A stretch of DNA of 64,000 bases from Vitellaria paradoxa (taxonomy: Eukaryota; Streptophyta; Magnoliopsida; Ericales; Sapotaceae), in NCBI GenBank assembly GCA_019916065.1, contig CM034236.1, forward strand, positions 11,331,334 through 11,395,333. Direction: 5' to 3'. The notes under the pieces were generated by a model. The model was not told where the DNA came from. It did no database searches and was given only the letters and a program-made list of their open reading frames with translations. This document shows, piece by piece, positions 34,311 to 45,889 of the stretch. The stretch's first letter is position 1. The number at the start of each line of letters is the position of its first letter. Both the position numbers and the translations under genes were made by a program.

Positions 34311-36045
34311 TTAACAAATGGTGCTCAGTTATTATCACCACATATATATATATACACGATATAATATAGGCCCCGTTTGATTTGCTGCACGCATTACGAA
34401 CTCTCCCCAAACCACAATTTATCTCAATTTATTTCATTTTTTCTTACTCCAAACAATCCATAATATTATATCTTTTGGTATTTCAATTGGTTATATTTAT
34501 ATTATTTAATAAGTAAATCGTGCAAACAAAATATTAACACTACAGAATTAATTTGTGATTATATATTTGTTTATGATTTATTTGATAAATTATTTTGCAT
34601 CTCTATAAACCTAAACTTATTAAATAAAATATATTATATCATTATAAAATTTTACAACACACACATATCATTTAATAACATGAACAATTATACTTATGTA
34701 CAGAATAAAAATAAATTTTATAATATTTTTTAAATTTACATAAAACAGTCATTTATATTCGCACATATTTAATAACATATGCAAATGTAAAAAATTATAG
34801 GTTATTTTTTTCATTATTTTTGTATATATTTTAATAAATAATTTTTATCTATATAATCACAATTAAAGATATAGTAAAAAATATTAACTTGATAAAAAAT
34901 ATTATGACCATAATAGAATTAATGATACATATTTCGCTAAATTATTTTCTATTTTTAAATAAATTTAGGTATCATGTGGAGATTTTTGTTACTTTGTTTT
35001 TAAATTATCTCAAATAATTTTTGAATTACAAATTTTTTATTTCCCTGAATAATTTCCAAATACCGAAATGTCGAACGAAGTGTTAGAGTTTGAAAATTAC
35101 ATCCGTGGGCCCAGCTTGTGAAAGTGCTTGATTTAAAAAAAAAACAGTTCGAATGAATGAATTTATTACGAGACCGTTTGATTACGTTACCGTTTTCTTA
35201 TTTACGTTTATATATTTATAATTTTTAATTTTTGTTTTTTGTTATATTTTTTTTAAATTAAAATAGAAACTACATTTAGAAACACAATCTTATTTACAAT
35301 TACTAACTTTTTATTTTCGTAAAATATTTAATTTTATTAGTTTTTTCAAATTAATTGAATTTAACAAATATATTTATATTAATTTAATTTAATTATATTA
35401 ATTATTAAAAATAATTGAATAAAATATAAATATTATATCATTTAATTCAGTAAATATAAAATATATTAATTATAATTTAATTATATTATTAACTAAAAAT
35501 AATTAAATAAAATATATTTCTTAATAATTTAAATAATTTAATTATGATATTTACTAAAAATAATTTAATAAGATATATTTATAGTAATTAAATTATTTAT
35601 TAGATTAAATTAATATAATTTATTTTATTATTTGTTAAAAATAATTTAATAATATATATTTTTATTAATTAATTTAACTAATTTAGTTTAATTATTTATT
35701 AGAAATAAATTAATAATAGATATTACATATTAATTTAATTTAATTATAATATTTATTAAACATAATTTTAATTTAATAAAATATTTGAATAAAATAATTC
35801 ATTCTAGTGTAATGTAATAAAAATGAATAAAGTATTAGAATTGGTAAAATGTTTATAACAAAAAAAAAACAGAATGAAAATATATTTTATTTTTGTTTAC
35901 GTTTTTTTTAAGTTTTTATTTTTTTAAAAATAAAAAGTATAAATAAATTAAATTTAACAAATATATTTTTATTACCAAATTACAAAATTTTAAAAATATA
36001 AATAAGAAATAAAAAACAAAAAGGTTGTCGAACGAAACCTTCTTA
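34311..36045. other. Very AT-rich block upstream of the CWF19-like gene, probable decayed MITEs
   Basis: Around 34375-34470 lie the words GCCCCGTTTGATTTGC and CACAATTTATCTCAATTTA, shared with the GAGATAAATTGTG MITE remnants elsewhere. From about 35166 (GACCGTTTGATTACGTTACCG) to 36045 (GGTTGTCGAACGAAACCTTC) the ends are weakly inverted, and the interior is almost pure ATTTAATTAT-type sequence. No gene. Confidence 0.35.
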
Positions 36046-36076
36046 ACCGGATTCAATGTCGCTCGGCCTCTCAGGG

Positions 36077-36416
36077 GATATGCATAAATAGTGGAGTGAT
36101 GGGTTTGAGGGTTCCATTGACGTGATCCTGCTGAGAAAACCCTCTGGTTTGGTGAACTTCCCTTTCTCTCTCTGCAGCTCTCCTGTTCTCTCTCTTTTCC
36201 CTCTACATCTCAGACTCCATTCCACTGTTTCTCTCTCATTCGTGCTCTCTATCAGCGCTGAAGACGAAAGCGTTATTGGGTTTCAGAGATCGGGCAGAGT
36301 CCCTTCTTCACCTGCCAAGATTTCACAATTGGTACCAAGATTTCACGCGACATCTCAACTTCTGTCAAACCAAAGCTCACCAGAGTTTGAGGCATCGAAG
36401 CAAGCTGTATAATCTG
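36077..36416 (+). promoter_or_regulatory. TATA-like box and first, untranslated exon of the CWF19-like gene
   Basis: GCATAAATA at 36080-36088 may be the TATA element. A pyrimidine-rich, CT-repeat leader typical of plant 5' UTRs follows (36160-36250). The exon ends AATCTG|GTAAGG at 36416. It splices to CATCAG|AAAATTGG at 37233. No ATG in the exon is in frame with the downstream coding sequence, so the exon is taken as leader. Confidence 0.6.
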
Positions 36417-37250
36417 GTAAGGTTTAATTTAAAATTTTCTTTCTTCTGTTCTTCGCTTCCTATATTCGATTTTGGTATCTAACTCAGTAATTTTATTTAT
36501 TTTGCATTGATGATTTTCGTGTGCTGGATTTTGGTTGAAAAGAGGGATCAGTCATATAATTGATCCAAATTGTTACAATTAATATGCGACATTGAACTAA
36601 AGCATAACAGTAGAAATAAATCATTAAATATAAAGAAATTAAAACTATAAAAAAAAAACCTGGAATTAATTTGAGAAGAAAATGAAATCTATATAGAAAA
36701 TTACTTCTGTTGCATTCAAGAAGAAAAGAAAAGAGACATAAAAATTCCAAGAAAATGAAATCTATAGAGAAAATTACTTCTCTTCCATTCAAGAAGAAAA
36801 GCAAAGAGAAATAAAAATTCCAGTCTCTTTTTTTTCCCTCCTCCTTTGTCTATTGTTTCTTGACTTCCTCTTGTATACTCCCTGTTCTTTCTTTTCTAGT
36901 AATTTTTTAAAACTAAAAAACTTCCAATTTGTAAATTCTTTTATAATATAAAAATAAACATATAGATGTTTTTTTCCATGTATATATGTGTTCCTGTTCT
37001 GTCATGTCAATAGTTTTTAAAATTTTTTGTGTTGGTGTGTTCATGTTGTGTGGTATCTGTGTCGATATATGTGCTTCCTAGTACACATGTTTATGAAAAA
37101 AAAAAATCATTTGTATTATGTATGATATAAAAGCCGATCCTATCAAATTCTCAACTTGAACTAAGTGTGCAATGTTTTGCCACCAGAGATACTAGTTTCC
37201 TTTTAACTTACATGTTATGGTTTGTTCATCAGAAAATTGGCCAAGAAAGT

Positions 37251-40200
37251 ATGCAGGAGATGAAAGTGCCCAAACTTCATGATTCTTTATCTTGGGGCAA
37301 GCGGAACAGTCAAGATGACCCTGGTGGCTCTCGTTCTTCATGTGATAGTCATGGAAAACCAGAGACAGAACTGATTTCATCAGAATGGCAAAAACCGTGT
37401 GAATCTAGTGCACTTGTTAATGAGGGATTGAGTGCAAACCAGTGGGCTGCCAAAGCTTTGCAATTGCGTATGAAAGGAAAGCATGAAGAAGCTGAAAAAC
37501 TTCTGGTGAGACAAATACTTATGCTTTAAGTTATTTTACTTATTTAGTGCCACTTTCTCTTTGTACGTTTTTCTGTCTCTGTTCTCCTTTTTGAATATGT
37601 GTTGATATGGTATTAATTTTGGCGGTTGTTAGGGCATGGAATATGGATTTCATCAAAATTATAAGCAGCAATAATCATGTTAGTTTGTTACTGGGTTATT
37701 AACATGGTCATTTCAAGGTCTCACATGTTTGTACTCTTGATTATCTTAAACTCCATAAAAGACTTAATGCTTTGATTTGATCATATTGGTTTGTTTAGTC
37801 ATGATTGATTGTAAATATTAGGTTATTAATATGGTCATTTCAAGGTTTCACATGTATGTAATCATTGATTGTCTTAAACACCAGAAAAGACTTAAGGAGA
37901 GGATTTGAGAACTGATTTTCTTGTCTATATATAAAAAAAAAAAAAAAAAAAAAAAAGTTAATTGGCATTTTACCTCTAACGTTGAAAACTGCCGGCTTTA
38001 TCCAGAGGTTTTCCTGTGGAACCTCAAGGATTTTGTTTTCTGTTCTATGTATTCTTGTTCTCTGTGTGTGTTCTCCCCCCCCCCCCGGTGTGTGTTCTCC
38101 CCCCCCCCCGGGGGGGGCGGGGGAAAAGGGGGGAATCTGGTTTGGAATTAGGCCTGCTGATGTAGGCTAGGGTTCAGTTATAATTTTGGAATTAATGGCA
38201 TGTAAGAAAATTATCCTTTATGTCTTCATAATCATTTTGTTGTTGTTCTCGTTGTTAATATTGTGATTATTAGTATGAATGTGCATCATAAAGATTGAGA
38301 AGCATTACTATCCAATGAATTTTCTGCCACACACAAAAAATGAGGTATTCAGACTACATCACTTAAGTTGAGATGTGAAGACAGACTTATATCTTAATCA
38401 TGTTGTTTTGCTAATTTGATCACACAAAAACTTAGAAGAGAGATGTTGCTATTTTTCTGGTTAAATGGGGAAAATGATGTAAGACAGGGTTTATTAAATT
38501 TAGGTATCTAAGGATTAGCTGATTACTTCCTAAAACTGGCAGAAGCTGACAATGTTCTTAGAGTTCCATCTGGGAATTGTAGTGATGCTTTCCTGGGCTT
38601 GTTTATCTATTTGCATTTGATTAGATTCATTCTTTTTCTTAAAGATAACAAGGAAACTACAGATTGCCTTTAGAGGTATATGGAACATGTAGTGATGTGC
38701 ATTGAACTTTTGTTTCTGCAGAAGCATGTATTTGAACTTCTGTACCAAATAAAAATTGATGCATTTGAACGGTCATTCCGCACCATAGTACTTGTGCAGA
38801 AGATATTTCTTGTATGGTGTTGTTTTTACTTTTTCTTTCTTTTGATCTTGTCTTTTGCTTTTCTGCTTCCTTCACTTTTTCTTTCAATTTGGGCTTCCTT
38901 TTTTTTTTTTTGACGGATTGGGTTTTCGGGGTTTTTTTCAACTTGAATCTTTGCATTGCATTATGTTTCAACAAAAATTGCTTGTAAAGTATTTGTTGTA
39001 AGTGGGTCAATGTGCTTGGTGGGCCAATTATAATAGACCTGAGCTTTCACTTTGATTATTAATTGAAACTGTGCTTTTACTTTTTGTCACCAGAAAGAAG
39101 CAGTAAACATCAAAACGAAACAAGTTACTGTGGATGAATCTAGTAGACCACGGGATGAGAGACACACAAGAAGGTAAATTTGCATCTTGGAGTTATTTAT
39201 TGAGCTAAGGTGTTAACATTGTATTTATTGTTCACTAGAAAATGGTTTGTGTTTGTTTATTGTTTGCCTTACTGTATTCCAACAAAAAAGAAAAGAATAA
39301 GGTTTTGGAATATTTTTTACCCCAAACTAATAATCTGATACACATCTCTTGCTGCTTTGCTTTAATTGTCTTGTTACCATTTTGTGCATGTCGTTTTTTT
39401 ATTATATGTTTTTCTTTTCAATTTTGTAGATACATCATGCATGACACATCTGTTCGGCAAAGGAAGAAAGAGGATGATGCTGACATGAATCTTGCCCAGA
39501 ATATAGTGCAGAACAAACAGTATGGTATATCTGGTCGGGCTGATGATGAATATGATTTTGATGATGGTCCAAGGAAAAAGATTCAGAAGAAAGGGGGCAA
39601 CGATCATAGGTTAAGTGAGGGAGGGGGCAACAATCATATGTTGACTCAGCAAGAGCGTTGCCAATTCTGCTTTGAGAACCCCATCCGGCCAACGCATCTT
39701 GTTATTTCAATAGCCAATTTCACCTACCTCAGTTTACCACACTGGCAGTCTATTGTGCCAGGTCATTGCTGCATTTTAACTTTGCAGGTGAGTTACATTT
39801 TGTTAACTCTGTATGCTTTTCTCTTTTCATGCTGTTGTTGAGCATGCATTGAAGTTAGAAGCTGGGGATGAACTTTAATTCATCATTTATAAATTCTTCT
39901 ATTTATTTATTTGCTTGTTTGCATTTCATAGTAGTTAATATCCATTTGTTAAACAATGTGGACGGTAGAAAACTTTGGTCATCCCAGGTGATACAGAAGA
40001 AGCAAAGCGTGCTACTTGAAACTTTAAAATCCTATGGTGACATTTATTATAGGAGTGAGCATAACTGTTAACTACTTGAACGAGAAAATGGACTTAATTT
40101 TTTTTATATAAAGGTAATAAACTTATTTTCATGGGATGTCCAATCACAATTATCCTCCTTGTTATTGTTGATTCAGATTTGGTTGCTCATATTGGCAATT

Positions 40201-41380
40201 GATTTACTCATTGCATTATAATGGGATGTCCAGTTACCACCTCTTTATTTTTGCTGTTATAGTTAGTTTCCTCTAATGAATTTATATTCTAAGCGTACTT
40301 TTATGCCTAAACAGCATGAATCAGCCACAAGAGCAGTCGATAATAATGTGTGGGATGAAATTCGCAACTTCAAGAAATGCCTTATTATGATGTTTGCAAA
40401 GCAAGAGAAGGATGTAGTGTTCCTTGAAACAGTGATGGGATTGACGAAGCAAAGACGTCATTGTTTGGTCGAGTGCATTCCTCTGCCCCAACACATTGCA
40501 AAACAAGCACCTCTCTATTTTAAAAAGGTGGGCTTTTCTACATTCATTTTCCATTTTATTCGCTAATATTCTGATTGCTTATTGATGATAAACCACTTTC
40601 CTTATAAATGTTGTTATTCAATGGGTTGACAATTGCCTTAACACCACTCTTCCTTTTCTTTTTTGCTTATTCCAAAAAGTGAAAGAATGGGCATCTTAAT
40701 AGAGTTTATGTGAGTGAGTTTTCCCTTCTGGTAGTCTGTATCTTTGGTATCTCTGACTATGGAGGATTAGACACTGATCCACGTGTATGATCACAAGGTT
40801 GGTTTTTGGCCTGGGAGTAAACAGTCATCACTAGTTGGAAACCGTGGTTAAATCTCGCTATTTGGCATATAGAGAAAAAGAAGGTAGGTGACAGAAAAAG
40901 ATGATGCTCGAAAATATTTACTTACCAAAGTGAAGATTGGTTCGCAATTCAATCAACAGTGATGAAATTTAGCCTGTTTATTTGAACTCTATATTTATAT
41001 TTCTTAAATATTTGGTTATTATGTTATTTACATGTTTCGTAGCAAATTTGCTTCAGGCAATTGATGAGGCGGAGGATGAGTGGAGCCAGCACAATTCCAA
41101 GAAGCTCATTGACACAAGTGAAAAGGGGTTACGTGCTTCAATCCCCGCGCATTTTCCGTACTTTCACGTCGAATTCGGACTGGATAGAGGTTTTGTCCAT
41201 CCTATCGATGATGAAACCCAATTCAAAGGCAAATTTGGCCTCAATGTTGTAACGGGGATGATGCACTTGCGAGAAGAGGAAATGTATGGACACACGAAGC
41301 GCAATGAAATCCAGAACCAAGATGTTGCCAGTTTTGTTCGAGATTGGGAACCTTTTGATTGGACAAAACAACTCGACTAA
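37251..41380 (+). CDS. CWF19L2-like: CWF19-like protein 2 / CwfJ family splicing factor, short form
   Basis: Coding exons: 37251-37505, 39094-39173, 39430-39787, 40315-40527, 41057-41380. They have GT/AG junctions and consistent phase; 409 residues, stop TAA. The first exon holds SANQWAAKALQLRMKGKHEE, the conserved plant block before the catalytic-like region. Exon 39430 begins the CwfJ_C_1 domain (CQFCFENPIRPTHLVISIA, VPGHCCI). Exon 40315 holds NNVWDEIRNFKKCLIMMFAK and QRRHCLVECIPLP, the HIT-like motif. The last exon is CwfJ_C_2 (AIDEAEDEWSQHNSKKLI, FPYFHVEFGL), ending FDWTKQLD as in other plants. CWF19 proteins act in late spliceosome steps and intron lariat turnover in the nucleus. Plant homologues are about 690 residues, so an N-terminal half is absent here. 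The ATG at 37251 is the first in frame after a leader intron, so a short protein is the simplest reading; a truncated gene copy is the alternative. Confidence 0.85.
37694..37900. repeat. 127-bp direct duplication in intron of the CWF19-like gene
   Basis: GGTTATTAACATGGTCATTT at 37694 recurs with small changes at 37821. The following CAAGGTYTCACATGT and GACTTAA words repeat as well. The unit is intronic and non-coding. Confidence 0.8.
38069..38131. repeat. Poly-C / poly-G block in intron
   Basis: Two runs of 10-13 C separated by GGTGTGTGTTCT, then a G7CG5 run and a G6 run, in otherwise AT-rich DNA. The C-run/G-run pair could fold on itself or form quadruplex structures. It is also a place where read or assembly error is likely. 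Confidence 0.85.
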
Positions 41381-43116
41381 TGCGGATGTAAATATGAAAC
41401 TAGGTGACAGTTGGGGGATTCCTTCCTTGTAACTTCAAATATAGGAATGTATTTTTATACGGGAGTATGCTCCCTTGATATTGGGGGCGTTTGGAGGTAC
41501 AACTTTTAATATTTTTTAGTCAAAAGTTGTTAGTTGTAATTTTTGGTATGTTTGGTAAAACAAGTAACAATTTTTAGTAATTTTTTACAACTTTGGGTGC
41601 TTGGTAAAATTTTTGGCAATTTTTTAGTTATTTTTTGGCAACTTTTAGTAATTTTTAGCAAATTTTAGTAATTTTTGGTAATTTTTGAGTTGGGAAGTTA
41701 CTGTAATAGAGAAGAGAAGTGATAAAATTTGGTATTTTCTCAAGCATCTATAGAGCAAAACTTTTTTTTTTTTTTTTTTTTTTTCTAGAAATTTTGATGC
41801 CCAACGCTACCATTGTACACATTTTTTTTTTTTCATTAATCCAAATTCTAGTTACCAACAAAAATTTGACTAAACATTTCTACTTTGTAAATTTCTATTA
41901 CTTGAACTTGGCGGTGCTATAGAAATTTTTAGGGGAATCTCAATGTTTTGGTACGTCAAAAAGAATTGGAGTAGAATTTTTCTTTTTTTTTTTCTTTTTT
42001 CTTTTTGTTAGTGCTTTGCATTAATACATTTTGAAATGAAATGATAATATAAGTTAAAAAAATTAAGTTATTTATTTATTTTAAAAAGATTTTAACAAAT
42101 TGGCGTAACTTTGTCAATTCGTGTTTTTTAAAGAGTTTTTTAATATGCGGAATTATCAAATATTATGTCGGATTGCAAATTTTATAATTTTACAAATTTA
42201 AGATTAAAAATTTTTACGCACCAATGAATTTTTAATTTAGTTTCTGAAGCATACCAAATATAAATAACAGTGATAATCTTTACGAGTATGTTGTCTTTTT
42301 CTTCTAGTTTTATGATGTCAATGGGGTGGCAACTTACAACAAATTTGGATATCTACGATGAGAAGCACATGTACGTATGTGGTATAGACAATTATGGGTG
42401 CGTTTAAAATAAGAAAAAATAAAATAAAGGGAGATAAATTGTGAGTTGATAGTTCGTGCATTGAAATTTTATTAGTATTTATATTAAAAAATTAAAAATG
42501 ATATAAATAAAATAAAATCTTATCATTTCTTATCCAAGTCTGTATAAGGTACATATATATATTGGTTTGTGAAGCTTGTTAATAATTGTGTTAATCAACA
42601 TCAACATAAAAATATGAAACATTTTATTTGTATTTAAGTTATATTTTATGCTTATTTGAATGATACATTGATTTTTTTTCATGTAAATATATATATATTT
42701 TTATAACCATCAATTCAAATCAGTATACCAAAATACGCTAAATTTTCAATTCTGGTAAGAAGAGTCCATTCCCTTGGTTATTTTTCATTTGGAATTAATT
42801 AATTTAAGAGGCTCAACCACATTGAAATCCAGTAATTGGGTAAGTAACATTTCTTTGAATTTCTTTGAATTTAATATATGTCAATATATACAAGGAGCTA
42901 ATTAAAATTATTTATTATTCATTGATGTCTCGATTTGAGATTCATTGAGTATATGTTTCAGATAAATAATTAAACTTAATTTTTATAAGAAGATAAAGTT
43001 TATTTTTTTTAAATCGTTTCAACTAAACACAATTAAGTAAATACATCCAAATTTTAGGTAAATTCCATTTTACATCTCTGAGTTTTACTCTAAATTTAAC
43101 TTTAGAGTTGATTTTC
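41381..43116. other. 3' flank of the CWF19-like gene, AT-rich, no gene
   Basis: From 41484 the words GGGCGTTTGGAGGTACAAC and repeated TTTTTAGTAATTTTT look like an old MITE. Around 42395-42540 is a MITE remnant of the GAGATAAATTGTGAGTTG family. No coding sequence recognised. Confidence 0.4.
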
Positions 43117-43125
43117 TTTTATTTA

Positions 43126-43476
43126 TGGGTAAAATACAAAAAATACCTCTATAGTTTAACCTCGGTATCACTTTGGTCCCACATGTTTCAATAGCAACAG
43201 TCAAAAATCCTTACACTTTCGGTCAAGTATTAATTTGGTCATTCTGTTAGTTGATCGTTAGAAATAACCGTTAGACTGAGGATAAAATGGTAATTTCATT
43301 TATAATTTACCCTCAGTGTCATTTTCAATCTAACGATTGTTTTTAACGGTCAATTAACGGAAGGACCGAATTAATGCTTCACCGAAAGTGTAGGAATTTA
43401 ACTGTTGCAATTGAAACGTGTGGGACCAAAGTGATACTGAGGGTAAACTGTAAAGATATTTTTTTGTATTTTATCC
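43126..43476. mobile_element. Mutator-type MITE with exact 9-bp target duplication
   Basis: The inverted arms of about 150 bp start GGGTAAAATACAAAAAATA and, complemented from the right, GGATAAAATACAAAAAAAT. They share GGTATCACTTTGGTCCCACA-like and ACACTTTCGGT blocks. TTTATTTAT occurs on both sides (43117-43125, 43477-43485). Arm length and a 9-bp duplication are the Mutator signature. No coding capacity. Confidence 0.85.
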
Positions 43477-43839
43477 TTTATTTATTTATTTATTTGTTTG
43501 CTTGTAATAAATAAGATCCTGCAATTTTTATTAGTTGCAGTGTGAAATATGAGTGATTATTTTGCCTTTATACTATTCTTATTAACAATTCAAAATTTAG
43601 GGGTAAAATGATTACCGAGGACTCACGTTATAACCAATTAAAAGATCATGTCCTTACTATTACAAAAAAATTCAAACCTTATAATGAAATTTCAGTGAAC
43701 TTTAAAAGTGTAAAGTAAAATTTATCGATCAGAGTTCGCGGAGGATCAACTGGCATCATTTTTTGCCCAAACCAAACATCTTTCTATATTTTTCTAAAAC
43801 TTATTTTCAAAACATATATTTTCTTAGTAAATGATTCTT

Positions 43840-44075
43840 AAATGAGTGAAAACGAGCTGAATCGAATCTAGTTAAGTCGAAATTTAACTTATTCGAACTT
43901 AACTTGAGCTATTCATACTAACCTCGAGCTGCATTCAAATTTTATATAAACTTGAGTTTGGTTCAATAAAGAAGAATTTAGTCTTGAGATTGGATTACGA
44001 ATAGCTCGATTAACCCCAAAATCATACCATCTTAGTCTAATATATTATAAATAAAATATTATTAAAAAATATAAA

Positions 44076-44149
<74 letters not shown>

Positions 44150-44340
44150 TATTTTGTCAGTTTGTGAACTTTCAAGTCATGCTTTTTTGCGCTCAGATTC
44201 AAGTTCGAATTTAAACGAGTCACAAATCAAAGTTAATTCGAGCTCATTTTAGTTACAAGGCAAGGTTAAGCCAAACTTTTTCCGAATCGCACTCGAGTAG
44301 CTCGTGAATAAGTTAATTCATTTCTGCCCTATTTCATAAC
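43840..44340. mobile_element. AT-rich MITE-like element with GAGCT/CTCGAG termini and long TA tract
   Basis: Left part has GAGTGAAAACGAGCTGAATC and TTAACTTGAGCTATTC. The complement of the right part has GCAGAAATGAATTAACTTAT, then TCACGAGCTACTCGAG. Both sides are rich in GAGCT-type words, around a central (TA)n. Ends are not sharp. Confidence 0.35.
44080..44146. repeat. (TA)n microsatellite, about 33 units
   Basis: An almost uninterrupted TA dinucleotide run inside the AT-rich element. Confidence 0.95.
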
Positions 44341-44469
44341 ATTGTAGAACGACATTTTATTATTTAATAAAAAAGGAAGAATAATAATTATGAACACATA
44401 TCATATTTTAAAATTTATTTGTATAAATAATATTTAAACAAATAGTGTATCAAAATTAAACTATTTTAA

Positions 44470-44605
44470 GGGATGTTTGTTGGCCATAATTTACTAATTT
44501 TTACCAACTTTTTGTAATTTCTTTCAATCAAATTTTATTACATATCACTTTTATATTAAATCTTTGCGCTTTTACTCTATTTTTTGGCCAACCAAACGTG
44601 AAACT
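44470..44605. mobile_element. Tourist-like MITE copy 6
   Basis: Begins GGGATGTTTGTTGGCC and ends GGCCAACCAAACG. Interior CAATCAAATTTTATTACATA matches the other copies. TAA precedes it, but no matching 3 bp is seen after it. Confidence 0.45.
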
Positions 44606-44982
44606 ATCTTTTCTAAACATGATTACAATTATCACTCAATTTGGAATGATAAAAAATTCTGAAAAATAGTAAAAAAATACTGAAAAATTCTAAAAGTTAT
44701 TAACTTTTTATCTTATTACACAAATTATGAACTCACAACTTATCTCACTTTGCATCGTTTGGTGTGCCAACAAACAAAATAAAATAAAACTCTTAACGAC
44801 CTTTAAAAATCACTAAAATTCTTTATTGTACTTTTACACATTCCTATTTTTACTAGTTTCAAAAAAATTCAATATTTTGCTTAAAAATGGAAAATCCAGA
44901 AAGTGGTTAATCGAATGCGGAAATTTTTTTTAGCAATTATGTTCCCCGAGTCGAAATTTCCTGAGTCGAAAGCTTTCAAACG

Positions 44983-45097
44983 AGTACCATTTTGGCCTGA
45001 ACCCACAAAATCATTTGAATATGTTTGAACGAGTACCATTTCAAACGAGTACTATTTTGGCCTGAACCCACAAAATCATTTGAATACGTTTGAACGG
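44983..45097. repeat. 65-bp direct duplication
   Basis: TTTTGGCCTGAACCCACAAA occurs at about 44990 and again at about 45055 with the same flanks (AACGAGTAC..TTTGAATACGTTTGAAC). Confidence 0.85.
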
Positions 45098-45628
45098 ATT
45101 TGGGAAAATCATTCTAACGAATTACAACTGTTTATCTCAAAAAGAAAAGATTTTGGGAGAGAGAGAGGAATTATTATTCGAAGATTTTTTGAATCCATTA
45201 GAACAAATTTGAGAAAAATCGTTCTAACAAATTACTACTGTTCATCTCAAAAAGATAAGATTTGGAGAGAGAGAGAAAGAAAAAGAGAGGAACTATTATT
45301 TGGGGAATTTTTGAATCTGTTAGAACAGATTTGAGAAAAACGTTTTAACGGATTACCACTGTTTATCTCCAAAAAATGCGGTTTGAAAACAACAAGAGAG
45401 ATAAGAACTATTATTTGGGGATTAATGTGGTTTGGAAAAAAAAAATGAGAGAAGAACTATTATTTAGGGATTTTTTGAATTCGTTAGAACGGATTTAAGA
45501 ATTATTATTTAGAGATTTTTTGAATCCGTTAGAACAGATTTGGGTAACGGATTACTACTGTTTATCTCCAAAAAATACAATTTGGAAAAAAACACACCGA
45601 ACACTAAAATTTACACTAAATCACATTT
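45098..45628. mobile_element. MITE family G relative, internally amplified and split by a copia insertion
   Basis: Contains four or five degenerate units built on GTTAGAACAGATTTG, ACTGTTTATCTC and AAAAAATACAATTTGG. These correspond to the 3' third of the family G elements at 19747 and 51624. The element continues beyond the retrotransposon at 50481-50516 (CATCTCG...CACTCCAAACGCACCC), so the copia element landed inside it. Confidence 0.55.
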
Positions 45629-45633
45629 CATCT

Positions 45634-45826
45634 TATTGAACCAAGTTTGGAAACTATGTAAATATAGTAAATATACATTCTGTAATATAGTTTTGGTAAC
45701 CGTTTTGATAGGATATCCTCAGCATAATTTTAGGAGCAGATTGTGCATCTTGTATATATATATATGTATTCCTCTTTAGGGCAATGAAAGACAAGGAAGA
45801 TTCTTTTATTCTTCTGTGAAATTTCA
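45634..45826 (+). repeat. 5' LTR of the copia element
   Basis: 193 bp, starting TATTGAACC and ending AATTTCA, so the termini are TA..CA rather than TG..CA. Preceded by target duplication CATCT (45629-45633). It differs from the 3' LTR by about eight substitutions and one TA-repeat indel counted by hand. Confidence 0.92.
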
Positions 45827-45840
45827 TGGTATCAGAGCCA
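45827..45840 (+). other. Primer-binding site
   Basis: TGGTATCAGAGCC abuts the 5' LTR and is the standard copia initiator methionyl-tRNA primer site. Confidence 0.9.
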
Positions 45841-45889
45841 TAAACATTTCCTACCAACATAATCCTTCGATCTTCAACTTGCTGTAGCA

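Noticed and set aside
36122..36412. Open frame beginning ATG in the first exon of the CWF19-like gene
   Set aside because: It ends in a stop before the splice donor and is CT-rich leader sequence. Another frame is open across the splice junction but has no ATG.
38657..39010. 117-codon minus-strand open frame, and its plus-strand partner
   Set aside because: Both lie inside an intron of the CWF19-like gene in T-rich/A-rich sequence with no family resemblance.
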